A stretch of DNA of 64,000 bases from Sandaracinaceae bacterium (GCA_016712745.1 JADJQN010000003.1:806001-870000); one strand, 5' to 3'; shown: positions 44,067-52,817, numbered from the stretch's first letter. Numbers and translations: made by a program. Notes: generated by a model not told the origin, from the letters alone.

Positions 44067-45776
44067 CTACGGCGTCGCAGCCGCCGGGCCCGATGTTGCG
44101 AGCCCCGACGACGCGTTTGGCGAAACGCCTGATCCAAAGGTGAAACTGCCGGCATAGTTATTCACGCGAATACGGCCCGGTCCACCGCCACCACCGCCGC
44201 CATTCTCTTGCGCGCCACCGTTTTGCGCGACGCCGCTCGCATCGCTACCCGCGCCGCCGCTGCCTCCCAGGCCACTCGTATCTGCGCCGAGCGCCGGCAC
44301 CGTCATTGCGCTTCCGTTTGCGCCGCTTGCGCCGGGAGTTGTGGCCGCTGTTGCTCCCTGCCCGCCGGCTCCACCATTCGCGCCGACGCGCCCGTCGATG
44401 GTCACGATTGCAGCCTCGAGCAAGACCGCGCCGCCCGATCCATCGCCTCCGCCTGCGCCGGAATCCATGGTCGACATGGTTGCTCGGCCACCTTGGCCTC
44501 CCGCGCCGGAAGCATCGATGTAGCCCGCCGCCGTGATACGAATAAAATCTGTCGCGCTAATCTGCACAGCGCCGCCCCCTGCGCCGCCCGCGCCGCCGTC
44601 GTCGTCACCACCGCCGGCACCACCTGCGCCTGCGCGCAATGGAATGAGCTCGAGCGATCCGTAGGAAACGCCGCCACCACCGCCTGCGAGCAGAACGGAG
44701 GGAGCACCGCCGCTGCCTCCCGCGCTTCCGAATCCTGCGCCGCCACCGCCGCTATCATCGTTTCCGAGTGCAGCGCGCGAGCCGGGCAAACCGCCGCCGG
44801 TTCCACCACCGGCGGTCTCATTTGCCCCACCGGCTTGGCCGCCGGGTCCGGGTCCGGGCATGCCGGGGATGACGTTCGCGTTCACCAAGAGCGCACCCCG
44901 AATGTCGACACTGCGTGCGGCGAGGAGCACGAATGCGCGCGGACCTGTGGCGACCACAGTTGTGCCTTCGGCGATGACCAGGCTATTTACGACGAAGACG
45001 CCAAGATCCGATCCCGCGCCGGAAGCTGGCCGGCGTGTGAAGCGAATCCCGTGATCGAGTCCAAGAACGCCAGCACGGATCTCTGTGGAGGTTGTGCCGC
45101 CCGTATCGTAGGCGAGGATCTGTCCGCTCTCCGTGTCGAACAACCAATAAGGCATACCCGTGATCGATCCGGTGTTTAGGTCGGCGGTCGAATCGGAAAT
45201 CGAAACGACGGGGCCAATGTTGCTCGGCAGGATCACGCGGCATTGCGGCGACGGCGTACTCGAGCATCCCAGTGCGCAAGTCGTAAACGTCGGCGTGCCA
45301 CCGGGGCATGTCAGCAGAGTTGTCGCATCGAAGCAGCTAGCCGCGTCGCTTGCGAGGCAGCTTGGTCCCGCGTCAAAGCCAAGGTCCACGCCCAGGTCTG
45401 TGCCCAAGTCGACGCCAGCATCAACACCGGCATCCACGCCGAGATCAATGCCTGCGTCGAAGCCAAGGTCTGCGCTGGCATCAAGGCCCGCATCGAGACC
45501 CATATCGACCGGCACGAACATGTCGACGTCAACGCCAAGGTCGATATCGAGGCCAAGGTCGACACCTTGGTCGACGCCCTCATCAAGCGGCATGTCGATA
45601 TTGCCGTCCGGGGGGACGAACATATCGCGACCAAGATCGGGACGTGCCATGTCGACGCTCATGTCGACACCACCGTCGGGATTCAAGATGGCGCGACCGG
45701 TTACGTCGATCGAACAGCCCGCGATAGAAATCGCACATGCAACAACGGACAACAAAGAAAGTTCAAAGCGCTTCAT
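44067..45776 (-). CDS. Gly-rich surface lipoprotein with Asp-Leu-Gly repeat stalk
   Basis: 569 residues, start ATG 45776. Lipobox SIAGC (Cys21). Residues about 35-135 form an acidic stalk of repeats such as VDLG, VDAG and LDAG. A short Cys-containing segment follows (SCLASDAASCFDATTLLTCPGG), then a beta-helix-like part (TTVVATGPRAFVLLAARSVDIRGALLV) and a Gly-rich C-terminal third. The same layout (lipid anchor, linker, Cys part, Gly-rich helix) occurs in the next gene, so the two form a tandem family. No catalytic motif. Role at the cell surface inferred from the anchor. Confidence 0.82.
   Translation of the reverse strand: MKRFELSLLSVVACAISIAGCSIDVTGRAILNPDGGVDMSVDMARPDLGRDMFVPPDGNIDMPLDEGVDQGVDLGLDIDLGVDVDMFVPVDMGLDAGLDASADLGFDAGIDLGVDAGVDAGVDLGTDLGVDLGFDAGPSCLASDAASCFDATTLLTCPGGTPTFTTCALGCSSTPSPQCRVILPSNIGPVVSISDSTADLNTGSITGMPYWLFDTESGQILAYDTGGTTSTEIRAGVLGLDHGIRFTRRPASGAGSDLGVFVVNSLVIAEGTTVVATGPRAFVLLAARSVDIRGALLVNANVIPGMPGPGPGGQAGGANETAGGGTGGGLPGSRAALGNDDSGGGGAGFGSAGGSGGAPSVLLAGGGGGVSYGSLELIPLRAGAGGAGGGDDDGGAGGAGGGAVQISATDFIRITAAGYIDASGAGGQGGRATMSTMDSGAGGGDGSGGAVLLEAAIVTIDGRVGANGGAGGQGATAATTPGASGANGSAMTVPALGADTSGLGGSGGAGSDASGVAQNGGAQENGGGGGGGPGRIRVNNYAGSFTFGSGVSPNASSGLATSGPAAATP
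45374..45680 (-). repeat. Coding tandem repeats of the Asp-Leu-Gly stalk
   Basis: Imperfect 12-18-bp units encoding V-D-L-G / V-D-A-G / L-D-A-G repeats inside the lipoprotein gene at 44067. Unit number could vary between strains by slippage or recombination. Confidence 0.75.
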
Positions 45777-45818
45777 CGAGACCTAAGAATCGCTGGTTCA
45801 GGGCGGCGCGGCAAGCAC

Positions 45819-46364
45819 TCAGGTGGGCAATGTGTGCCGCGTAAGGGTGGTGCGAACGTCTTTTCCCTTGGTGGTGATGTAGATTTCACCATCGGTAAAG
45901 ACAAGCTGCCAGTCGTTGTGCCGATCAAGATTCTCGCCAAGTTCCGCGAGGAAGCTTTTGGGTAGCGAGTAAATCTCAAGCTCTGTAGCCCGATGAATGG
46001 TGGCGCGCGAGAGGTCGCGAAGCAGAAGTTCGGGATCATGCTGCGTAACCACGATTACTCGCTCTGCCGCCTTGGTCGCCTTGTGCAGACGATCGGGAGC
46101 GGGGGATCCGATCTCGATGATGGTCTTCAAGATGCCGTCCAGGCTGCGCACCGTAATCGCCGCCTCGTCGCTGGATGAAAGACCGCCCTTCGAGAAGGCG
46201 ATGCCCTCTTCGTAGAAGAGCGCGTACGCAATGACGCGTGTGAGAAGAAATGCGTGGGTCTCCGAGGGATGGCACGCCACGCGCAAGTCGAGCACTTCGT
46301 AGATTCCGCGATCCACGTGCGACATATCGATCTTGAAGCGGTAAACTGTCGAGCTCAGGGCCAC
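45819..46364 (-). CDS. yaeQ: YaeQ family protein
   Basis: 181 residues, exactly the usual YaeQ length, from GTG 46364 (reads MALSSTVYRFKIDMSHVDRGIY with GTG as Met). A longer open frame upstream overlaps the divergent HD gene and is rejected. Other family blocks: DLRVACHPSETHAFLLTRVIAYALFYEEGIAFSKG (about 24-58), IIEIGSPAPDRLHKA, and RATELEIYSLP. The fold is PD-(D/E)XK nuclease-like in YaeQ; the cellular role is not established. Divergent from the HD-domain gene across 61 bases. Confidence 0.9.
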   Translation of the reverse strand: MALSSTVYRFKIDMSHVDRGIYEVLDLRVACHPSETHAFLLTRVIAYALFYEEGIAFSKGGLSSSDEAAITVRSLDGILKTIIEIGSPAPDRLHKATKAAERVIVVTQHDPELLLRDLSRATIHRATELEIYSLPKSFLAELGENLDRHNDWQLVFTDGEIYITTKGKDVRTTLTRHTLPT

Positions 46365-46425
46365 GACACACCTTACTACGCGATGATCGTCGAGAAGCGT
46401 TTTCTTTTCTGGCATTCTCCCCGGC

Positions 46426-47130
46426 ATGACGTCATCGGCATCGATATCCGCGCGAGAGCTCGACGCATTGATTGAGAACGACGCGCAACTTCGTGCGCTC
46501 AAGGCCCACGTGGAGGGCGCGATGGATGACGACCCCGGTCACGACGTGCACCATGTCATGCGCGTCGCGCTGTGGGCGGTGCGCATCGGGGGCGACGAGG
46601 CTGACGTACGTTCGCTGATCGCCGCTGCGCTACTGCACGACATCGTCAACGTTCCGAAAAACTCTCCCGATCGCGCGCGCGCGAGTGAGCTATGCGCCGC
46701 GGAAGCTGTGCGCTTGCTTCCATCGTATGGCTTCTCGCCGACGGAAATCCTCGCCGTCGCCGAAGCGATTCGCAATCACAGCTTCAGTCGCGGCGCCATT
46801 CCGCAAACTGCGCTTGGGCGTGCGCTGCAAGATGCCGATCGACTCGAGGCGCTGGGAGCCATCGGCATCATGCGCACGTTTTCCACGGGTGCCCGTATGG
46901 GAGCGCGATATTTCGACGCGAACGACCCCTTTGGACACACGCGACCTCTCGATGACCGCGCACTTTCCATCGACCACTTCTTCACGAAGCTCTTGTCGTT
47001 GCCCGAGACTATGCGTACCGCGCGTGGTCGAGCTGAAGCCCAGCGCCGCACGACATTTCTTCACTCATTTCTCGCGCAACTTGGCGAAGAGCTGGCCGTG
47101 CCCTACAACGCCGTCGCATCGTCCACGTAG
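46426..47130 (+). CDS. HD-domain phosphohydrolase
   Basis: 234 residues. HD superfamily motifs: DPGHDVHHVMRVALWAVRI (first His and the DVHH region), AAALLHDIVN (HD pair), IRNHSFSRG and ALQDADRLEALGAIGI (distal Asp). This set resembles the YedJ/small HD hydrolase group acting on nucleotides or pyrophosphates. Cytosolic. Ten bases separate it from the thioesterase gene, so they are probably co-transcribed. Substrate unknown. Confidence 0.9.
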   Translation: MTSSASISARELDALIENDAQLRALKAHVEGAMDDDPGHDVHHVMRVALWAVRIGGDEADVRSLIAAALLHDIVNVPKNSPDRARASELCAAEAVRLLPSYGFSPTEILAVAEAIRNHSFSRGAIPQTALGRALQDADRLEALGAIGIMRTFSTGARMGARYFDANDPFGHTRPLDDRALSIDHFFTKLLSLPETMRTARGRAEAQRRTTFLHSFLAQLGEELAVPYNAVASST

Positions 47131-47140
47131 GAGATCATCA

Positions 47141-47581
47141 ATGTCCGTCTCGTCACCCTTTCGTTCTATGCAGCGCGTCTACTTCGATGATCTCGACGCG
47201 CTCAACATCTTGCACAACGTTCGCTTTCTGCTCTTTATGGAACGCGCGCGCGGCGAGCTCTTCAACGAGCTTGGCTTCCGGTGGGAAGATGACCTCGCTG
47301 ACAATCCCGACAAGTGGCACGTGGTTGCAGAACATCGCATTCGCTACGTGAAGCCGTTTCGTGGCGAGGGTCAGGTCGCGGTCGAGCTCATCGTGGTCAA
47401 GCTTGGCGCATCAAGCTTGGTGATCCAGGCGTCGGTGAAGTCGACTGATGGAAGCGTGCTTTACGCCGAAGGTGAGTCGCGGTTGGTGCGGCTCGATCCA
47501 GAAACGCAAAAGCCCTGCGTGTGGAGCGACCGAATGCGCAATGCGGTCGCACCGCTCGTAAAACCCGCACCATCCCGTTAA
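47141..47581 (+). CDS. Hotdog-fold acyl-CoA thioesterase (4HBT family)
   Basis: 146 residues from ATG 47141, with AGGAG 8 bases upstream. Hotdog pattern: MQRVYFDDLDALNILHNVRFLLFMERARGELF in outline (about 10-40), where D-D-x-D-x-x-x-H-N carries the catalytic Asp, then HRIRYVKPFRGEGQVAVEL and ASVKSTDGSVLYAEGESRLVRLD. Hydrolyses acyl-CoA or aroyl-CoA thioesters, as in YbgC-like proteins. Follows the HD gene closely. No link to the ACP cassette 6 kb away beyond proximity. Confidence 0.9.
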   Translation: MSVSSPFRSMQRVYFDDLDALNILHNVRFLLFMERARGELFNELGFRWEDDLADNPDKWHVVAEHRIRYVKPFRGEGQVAVELIVVKLGASSLVIQASVKSTDGSVLYAEGESRLVRLDPETQKPCVWSDRMRNAVAPLVKPAPSR

Positions 47582-47647
47582 TGCGATCCATCGACAGCTC
47601 AGGGCACCTGCACGTCGAGTGAGCGGCTCCGATGCGGGAGCGCAAAG

Positions 47648-48973
47648 CTAGTAGCAGACGCTCTTCACCATCTGTTGTGCCGTTCCGCTGACAGTGTCCT
47701 GGAAGCTCACGACGTACTCGTCACCGGTCCACACGATTGACGGAAGCGACGGCTGACGCATGAAGGTACGTGGTCCCGCGTGGGTCGTAAGCTGCACAGG
47801 GCTGCCGATGAGGTCGAGTGTGTCCGTATACCGGGCGACGTAGATCTCATATGCCGCTGTCGAGGCCGCGCTGCTACTCCATGCGATAGCCAACGAAGCG
47901 CCATTCCACGCGAGATCGATGTCCTCGAGCAATGCGCCGCCCTCGTCCACGTCGGCGACGGTGACAGCGTCATCCACGAGAGCGCCCGTTGCGCTCACAC
48001 GCTGGGCGCGCACGACCGTGTGCGAGCGGCTCTCGATGACGACATGCCCGGCCCACGCGAGGACGTAGCCGCTGGGCGTCCACACCAAATCAATCACACT
48101 CAGAGACTGGTCGGCAGATACATCGATCGCCTCAGTAGCCGCTGTGCCATCGGCGCGCACGCGCATGAAAAGGACGTCTACTCCGGTTGCTGTCCACGCC
48201 ACGCCGTACTCACTTCCAGTCCACACGATCGACGGATCGTCGCCTATGGACGTGGCGATGAGCGTTGTCGGAGTTCCTACCGCTGCACCTGTTGCCGAGA
48301 AGCGCGCGAACTTGAGGCCGAAGTCGCTCCAAACATAACCGTACTCAGAGTCTGCGTGCGCAAGGTCGCCGCCGAAGCTGCTGCCGAATGAAAAGCTAAC
48401 TGGTGAGGTAAGTCGGCTTCCCGCTGGTCCAAAAGTCACAAACTCAAGTGCGGACTCGGCAGCGCCAAGAAACCCGTAGCCCCCGCCGTTGGCGACGACG
48501 AGAAACGATCGGAAGTACGTGGGATCGATAGCGGTCGCGGCTCCCAACGAAACTCCGTTGGCGGCCCAGCTCTGAAATGCAACGCCGGAGGATGCGCGGC
48601 GAAAGGAATCGTAGTGATCGCCATCCCAGAAGAGCTCGAAGTGCTCGCCTGCGGTGATGTTCGCCAGAGCAGTCGACGTCGCCAGGCGGCAAGCGGGCGC
48701 TGGATCCGGATCGAGCAAACCGGCATCGGCACTTCCGGCATCCGTACCTCCGGCATCGGTACTTCCCGCATCGGTACTTCCCGCATCGGTACTTCCGGCA
48801 TCGGTGGCCCCAGCATCGGCATACCCAGCATCCATCGCCGACGCATCGCCAGCCGCGGCGTCGAAGCGGCCCGCGTCTTCAAGCGCGCCAGCATCCGGCA
48901 AGGCGCCTATGCGGCCCTCCTGACTGCACGCACCCAAAACACCGACCATGAATGCAACGCTTAGAGTGCGCAT
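47648..48973 (-). CDS. Secreted lipoprotein with Asp-Ala-Gly repeats, propeller-like body
   Basis: 441 residues from ATG 48973. Lipobox MVGVLGAC (Cys17). A repeat linker (about 24-85) of DAG units such as TDAGSTDAGSTDAG follows. The body contains recurrent blocks of the type IVWTGSEYGVAWT, LVWTPSGYVLAWAG, LAWNGASLAIAWS and IVWTGDEYVVSFQ, roughly every 45-50 residues, as in beta-propeller-like myxobacterial secreted proteins. No catalytic residue set seen. The linker probably lifts the propeller from the membrane. Function unknown. Confidence 0.82.
   Translation of the reverse strand: MRTLSVAFMVGVLGACSQEGRIGALPDAGALEDAGRFDAAAGDASAMDAGYADAGATDAGSTDAGSTDAGSTDAGGTDAGSADAGLLDPDPAPACRLATSTALANITAGEHFELFWDGDHYDSFRRASSGVAFQSWAANGVSLGAATAIDPTYFRSFLVVANGGGYGFLGAAESALEFVTFGPAGSRLTSPVSFSFGSSFGGDLAHADSEYGYVWSDFGLKFARFSATGAAVGTPTTLIATSIGDDPSIVWTGSEYGVAWTATGVDVLFMRVRADGTAATEAIDVSADQSLSVIDLVWTPSGYVLAWAGHVVIESRSHTVVRAQRVSATGALVDDAVTVADVDEGGALLEDIDLAWNGASLAIAWSSSAASTAAYEIYVARYTDTLDLIGSPVQLTTHAGPRTFMRQPSLPSIVWTGDEYVVSFQDTVSGTAQQMVKSVCY
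48715..48843 (-). repeat. 15-bp coding tandem repeats (DAG linker)
   Basis: About eight units of a 15-bp motif (plus-strand core GCATCGGTACTTCC), each encoding T/S-D-A-G-S. Several adjacent units are identical, so the tract is likely length-variable. It lies wholly inside the lipoprotein gene at 47648. Confidence 0.85.
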
Positions 48974-49021
48974 CGAAATCTCACTTCCTACGTGCATATT
49001 GGGCGGAGCTCGCCCAGTCCG

Positions 49022-49912
49022 TCACGGCTCTGACGCGCGCGCGTGGCAAAACGCTTCGGCACGGGCACGTACCGCGGCATCGTGCTCTGTGCCCAGCGAC
49101 GCGGGCTCTTGGCCTTCGGGATAGAGAAAGGGCTCGAGCGTGTCAACGATGTCGAAAAGCTCTTCGTTGCGCTGCAAGAGCTCACAGTTGCGCGTCATCA
49201 GTTCGTTGTAGATGAGGCGGAAGCCCTCGACGCTCCACATGTGTGTGTCGTGCATGAGCACGATGCCGCCAAGGACATTTTCATGCTCCACGCGATAGCG
49301 AAGCATGTTGTTGAAGTGATGCAAGACCGTCTCCGCATCGCGAACGGAGTAGTCGGTCGGATTCAGATTCCAAATAACCGTCGTGTAATCACGCCGCGCA
49401 AGCTCCGAGTCGACACGCGTCGAGCGCAGACCATGAGGCGGCCGAAAGAAGACCGGACGAAACCCGACGACGCGCGTGAGGATCGAACCGCTACGCTCAA
49501 TCTGATCGACGACCCCTGCCTCGCTCATGGGCGGCATCGGCTCGTGCTGAAAGCTGTGACTGCCGATCGCATGACCACGACGCAAGATCTCTTGGGCAAT
49601 CACTGCGCGCTCGTCCGCCCCGCGCCGGTTCGCGTCGAGGCGCCACGCCGAGAGAAAGAATGTCGCTTTGACATGCAGCTCATCGAGCGCTTGCAGCATC
49701 GCAGGTGTGGTACGCGGCTCGGGACCGTCGTCGAACGTGAAGTGAATGCGGCGATGATGCGTCGAGCCCATGATTACCCGGGGCGCATTGGAGGGGCGCG
49801 CGAGACTAGCGTTCGAAACCACCGCCTCGCCGTCGGCCGATACCGGTCCGACTACGGCGACGAGAGTACTCACGATGCCCAAGACAAGAAGGCTTGTGTG
49901 GCTGGCTCGCAT
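49022..49912 (-). CDS. Secreted polysaccharide deacetylase (CE4)
   Basis: 296 residues with a signal peptide (SLLVLGIVSTLVAVVGPVSA). Full set of CE4 motifs: HFTFDDGPEP (Asp61, Asp62), GSHSFQHE (His118, His122), FFRPPHG (about 155-161), VIWNLNPTDY and IVLMHDTH (catalytic His). All metal ligands are present, unlike the Phe-to-Ser change in the EPS-locus enzyme at 10666. It likely deacetylates peptidoglycan or chitin-like polymers outside the cytoplasm. Single gene between unrelated lipoprotein genes. Confidence 0.92.
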   Translation of the reverse strand: MRASHTSLLVLGIVSTLVAVVGPVSADGEAVVSNASLARPSNAPRVIMGSTHHRRIHFTFDDGPEPRTTPAMLQALDELHVKATFFLSAWRLDANRRGADERAVIAQEILRRGHAIGSHSFQHEPMPPMSEAGVVDQIERSGSILTRVVGFRPVFFRPPHGLRSTRVDSELARRDYTTVIWNLNPTDYSVRDAETVLHHFNNMLRYRVEHENVLGGIVLMHDTHMWSVEGFRLIYNELMTRNCELLQRNEELFDIVDTLEPFLYPEGQEPASLGTEHDAAVRARAEAFCHARASEP

Positions 49913-50020
49913 GCGCAGTTAGAGTAGCTAGGGAGAGCCCCGCCGTCGAAGAAACGGCGCGCCTTTGCGATTTCGCGCAGCTAGCGAGCCGAAGCGAACG
50001 AGCTGTGGCAAAGTGCTGGT

Positions 50021-50713
50021 ATGCACTTCGGCCGCAAAACTTGGATAGGTGGCGCGTTCATAGGCGCCGCGTTGACCTTCATCGGATGCAGCAACACTCG
50101 GGCAAGCAGTTGCACGCCGGGCACGAACGTCGCCTGCATGTGCACGAATGGAACTGGTGGCACTCAGACCTGCACGAGCGCGCACGCCTACGATGTTTGC
50201 ATCTGCGGCAGCGGCGGCGGCGACATGGGTGCCGGGGCCGACCTGGGTGCCGGGGCCGACCTGGGTGTCGCGGTCGATCTAGGCGTTGCGGTGGACCTCG
50301 GATCGGCCAGCGACGGAGCCATCAACGACCTTGGTGCCCTGGATCTCGGCGCTGACTTAGGGGTGCAATCTTGCACCGCTGCGGAGCAGTGCAATGACAG
50401 CGACGCCTGCACGAACGACAGCTGCAGCCGCAATCGCTGCTTCCATTCGCCCATCGCAGAGAGCGTCTGCGACGATCTCGATGTGTGCACCGACGATTCT
50501 TGCGTTCCGGCAACGGGATGCGCGCATCGATTCAACAGCGTGCCGTGCGACGATGGCATGTTTTGCACGATTTCAGATCAGTGTTCCTTGGGAACATGCA
50601 GCGGTGGACCGCGCCCCACGTGCGTCGGGAGCTGCTCTTGTGATGAAGGGATGGACCGGTGTGTTTCCGCGTTCGGCGGCGCTGCGTGCGAGCTCGAGCC
50701 TTCACCCGAGTGA
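50021..50713 (+). CDS. Cys-rich lipoprotein with Asp-Leu-Gly repeats
   Basis: 230 residues. Lipobox TFIGC (Cys23). A short Cys-rich part (CTPGTNVACMCTNGTGGTQTC), a repeat linker of ADLG/VDLG units (about 68-110), then a Cys-rich C-terminal half with units CNDSDACTNDSCSRNRC, CDDLDVCTDDSCV and CDDGMFCTISDQC. These units resemble those in the lipoprotein at 41803, so the two belong to one broad family of disulfide-rich surface proteins. No enzymatic motif. Starts 108 bases downstream of the divergent deacetylase. Confidence 0.82.
   Translation: MHFGRKTWIGGAFIGAALTFIGCSNTRASSCTPGTNVACMCTNGTGGTQTCTSAHAYDVCICGSGGGDMGAGADLGAGADLGVAVDLGVAVDLGSASDGAINDLGALDLGADLGVQSCTAAEQCNDSDACTNDSCSRNRCFHSPIAESVCDDLDVCTDDSCVPATGCAHRFNSVPCDDGMFCTISDQCSLGTCSGGPRPTCVGSCSCDEGMDRCVSAFGGAACELEPSPE
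50221..50310 (+). repeat. 18-bp coding tandem repeats (ADLG/VDLG linker)
   Basis: Two near-identical 18-bp units (GGTGCCGGGGCCGACCTG) followed by two diverged units, inside the Cys-rich lipoprotein gene. Confidence 0.8.
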
Positions 50714-50731
50714 ATGTGTTAGTTAGCCTCG

Positions 50732-52267
50732 GTGACTGAGAAGCCCGACAATCGCGAAGACGAAATTCTGCGCGCGGCTGAGCTACTGGCCGCGATCGCC
50801 GAGGATCGCCGCATTCTCGCCAACGTGTCCCTTGAGCTGCGTCTCAAACTTCTCATCGCGGCGGGGCGCGTCTCGCAGCCCGATCGCAAGGCACAGCGTC
50901 AGCTCGCTAAGGAATTTCGGCGCAATGAGAAGAATGAAATCAAAGCAGTCGACGAAGAGGCGCTGAGCAAAACCGGCCAACGCATCGCGCGACGTGCGCC
51001 GGTCTTTCGCACGCCCCGCGCACTTCCGCCTGGTGAGGCGCCTGCCGAAGCCGAACCAGTCGCTGAGCTGAAAGAAGCGCGCAAGTGCTACGTATGCAAG
51101 GTCCGCTTCACGCAAGTCCATCACTTCTATCCGTCGATGTGCATGGCCTGCGCCGAGTTCAACTGGGAGAAGCGTCAGCAGACGGCTGACCTCACGGGAC
51201 GCGTGGCCATCGTGACCGGCGCGCGCGTGAAGATCGGCTATCAGGCCTCCATCATGTTGCTGCGTGCTGGCGCGCACGTGATTGCCACCACGCGCTTTCC
51301 GCGCGATGCGGCGACGCGATACGCCAACGAAGTCGACTACGAGAGCTGGAAAGATCGGATTGAAGTTTACGGCGTCGACTTGCGCCATACGCCAAGCGTC
51401 GAAGCGTTTTGCAAGCACATCGATGCGACCCATACGCGACTCGATTACATATTGAATAATGCGTGTCAGACGGTACGTCGGCCGGTGGGCTTTTACGGCC
51501 ACCTGATGGAAAAAGAGACTCAACCGTTGCATGCGCTTTCGCCTGCGGAAAAGCACGTGGTGCAAGAGCACGAGCGTCTTCGCGCGGGGAATTCATCGGT
51601 GCTTTCCGCGGAAACGACCAGCGAGGCCCGAGCATATCTAGCGCGCGCGCGCGATGCTGCGATTCATGATTCGGCCGCCCTTTCCCAGATCGCCCTTCTT
51701 GAAGAAGACCTCGATCGTGGCGCGCATCTTTTTCCTGCGGGCGCGCTCGATCAAGATCTGCAGCAGGTTGATCTTCGCGATCGCAACAGCTGGCGTCTCA
51801 CGCTCGCCGAAGTTTCCGCTGCAGAGCTGCTCGAAGTGCACCTGGTGAACGCCGTTGCACCGTTCATTCTGAACGCGCGATTGAAATCGCTCATGGCGCG
51901 CACGAACGCCGGCGACAAGCACATCGTTAACGTTTCGGCCATGGAAGGTCAATTTTACCGCGCATACAAAACGGACAAGCACCCTCATACGAATATGGCC
52001 AAAGCCGCGCTCAACATGATGACGCGAACGTCGGCGCCCGATTACAGACGCGATGGCATTCACATGAATAGCGTCGATACCGGCTGGGTGACGGATGAAG
52101 ATCCCGCGGTGTTGGCGGAGCGCAAGACCGTCGAGCACGGCTTTCATCCGCCGCTCGACATCGTGGACGGAGCGGCGCGTATTTGCGATCCGATTTTTTC
52201 GGGCATTCGCACGGGCGAGCACGTGTGGGGACAGTTCTTGAAAGACTACAAGTCCACCGATTGGTAA
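50732..52267 (+). CDS. SDR-like protein with N-terminal helical and CxxC-CxxC region, catalytic Tyr replaced
   Basis: 511 residues from GTG 50732. N-terminal about 115 residues are helical and charged. A zinc-finger-like motif follows: Cys119-x2-Cys122 and Cys137-x2-Cys140 with His residues between. From about 150 an SDR Rossmann fold begins: VAIVTGARVKIGYQAS (cofactor loop), LDYILNNACQTV, a long insert (about 250-370), and VNVSAMEGQFYR (Ser). The usual YxxxK reads Thr420-N-M-A-Lys424 (HPHTNMAKAALNMM). So a fold with altered chemistry, or a regulatory role, is likely. Followed after 9 bases by an Spx/ArsC-like gene. Confidence 0.83.
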   Translation: MTEKPDNREDEILRAAELLAAIAEDRRILANVSLELRLKLLIAAGRVSQPDRKAQRQLAKEFRRNEKNEIKAVDEEALSKTGQRIARRAPVFRTPRALPPGEAPAEAEPVAELKEARKCYVCKVRFTQVHHFYPSMCMACAEFNWEKRQQTADLTGRVAIVTGARVKIGYQASIMLLRAGAHVIATTRFPRDAATRYANEVDYESWKDRIEVYGVDLRHTPSVEAFCKHIDATHTRLDYILNNACQTVRRPVGFYGHLMEKETQPLHALSPAEKHVVQEHERLRAGNSSVLSAETTSEARAYLARARDAAIHDSAALSQIALLEEDLDRGAHLFPAGALDQDLQQVDLRDRNSWRLTLAEVSAAELLEVHLVNAVAPFILNARLKSLMARTNAGDKHIVNVSAMEGQFYRAYKTDKHPHTNMAKAALNMMTRTSAPDYRRDGIHMNSVDTGWVTDEDPAVLAERKTVEHGFHPPLDIVDGAARICDPIFSGIRTGEHVWGQFLKDYKSTDW

Positions 52268-52276
52268 AAACCACGC

Positions 52277-52642
52277 ATGCCTACCAATACCTTCTACGAG
52301 TACGCAGCGTGCGACACCTGCCGCAAAGCCAAGAAATGGCTGACCGCGCACGACGTAAAGTTCACGGCCATTCCCATCGTCGACGCACCGCCCTCACGCG
52401 AAGAGCTCGTACGCTTCATCAAGAAAAGCGGCCTGCCCGCGCGCAGATGGATCAACACCAGCGGCCAAAGCTACCGCGCGCTCATCGCCAAACACGGGAA
52501 AGAAGCGATCGAAAGTTGGAGCGACGACAAGCTCATCGGCGAGCTTGCCAAAGACGGCAAACTAATCAAACGCCCCGTCCTCATCACCGCCCAAAAAGTC
52601 CTCGTCGGCTTCCGCGAAGCCGAGTACGCCGCAGAGTTTTAG
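52277..52642 (+). CDS. Spx/ArsC (YffB-type) thioredoxin-fold protein
   Basis: 121 residues. N-terminal redox motif YAACDTCRKAKKWL (CDTC) as in the ArsC/Spx family, then a middle of the type IPIVDAPPSREELVRFIKKSG, and the C-terminal LIKRPVLIT block with the conserved Arg-Pro. Length fits YffB-like members. These bind glutathione or act as arsenate reductase-like enzymes or Spx regulators; the evidence does not separate these. It starts 9 bases after the SDR-like gene and ends just before a long inverted repeat. Confidence 0.9.
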   Translation: MPTNTFYEYAACDTCRKAKKWLTAHDVKFTAIPIVDAPPSREELVRFIKKSGLPARRWINTSGQSYRALIAKHGKEAIESWSDDKLIGELAKDGKLIKRPVLITAQKVLVGFREAEYAAEF

Positions 52643-52645
52643 GAA

Positions 52646-52769
52646 GGGTTTACAAGAGGTCAGGAGATCAAGAGAAAGGCAAGAAGCATTTGGGTTTGGG
52701 TTTCGGCGAGACGACCGACAGAAAATTCCTACTGCCTTCCTCTTGATCTCTTGATCTCCTGTTAAACCC
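52646..52769. repeat. Long imperfect inverted repeat between convergent genes
   Basis: Paired segments: GGGTTTA 52646-52652 with TAAACCC 52763-52769; a perfect 14-bp pair CAGGAGATCAAGAG 52661-52674 with CTCTTGATCTCCTG 52748-52761; and AAGGCA 52676-52681 with TGCCTT 52733-52738. The left arm has 8 extra bases and the right arm carries a duplicated TCTTGATC. The loop contains TTTGGGTTTGGGTTT (about 52689-52703). Lies in the 175-base gap between the Spx-like gene and the barrel-protein gene. Either a bidirectional terminator or a small mobile/MITE-like element. Confidence 0.75.
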
Positions 52770-52817
52770 CCAAGCAAGTCACCACGCACGCGCGAAGCTC
52801 TACGCAAGCAGCGAGCG

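Noticed and set aside
48715..48843. Short regular repeats that could look like a CRISPR array
   Set aside because: The units are contiguous 15-mers without spacers, and they encode a DAG linker in a lipoprotein gene.
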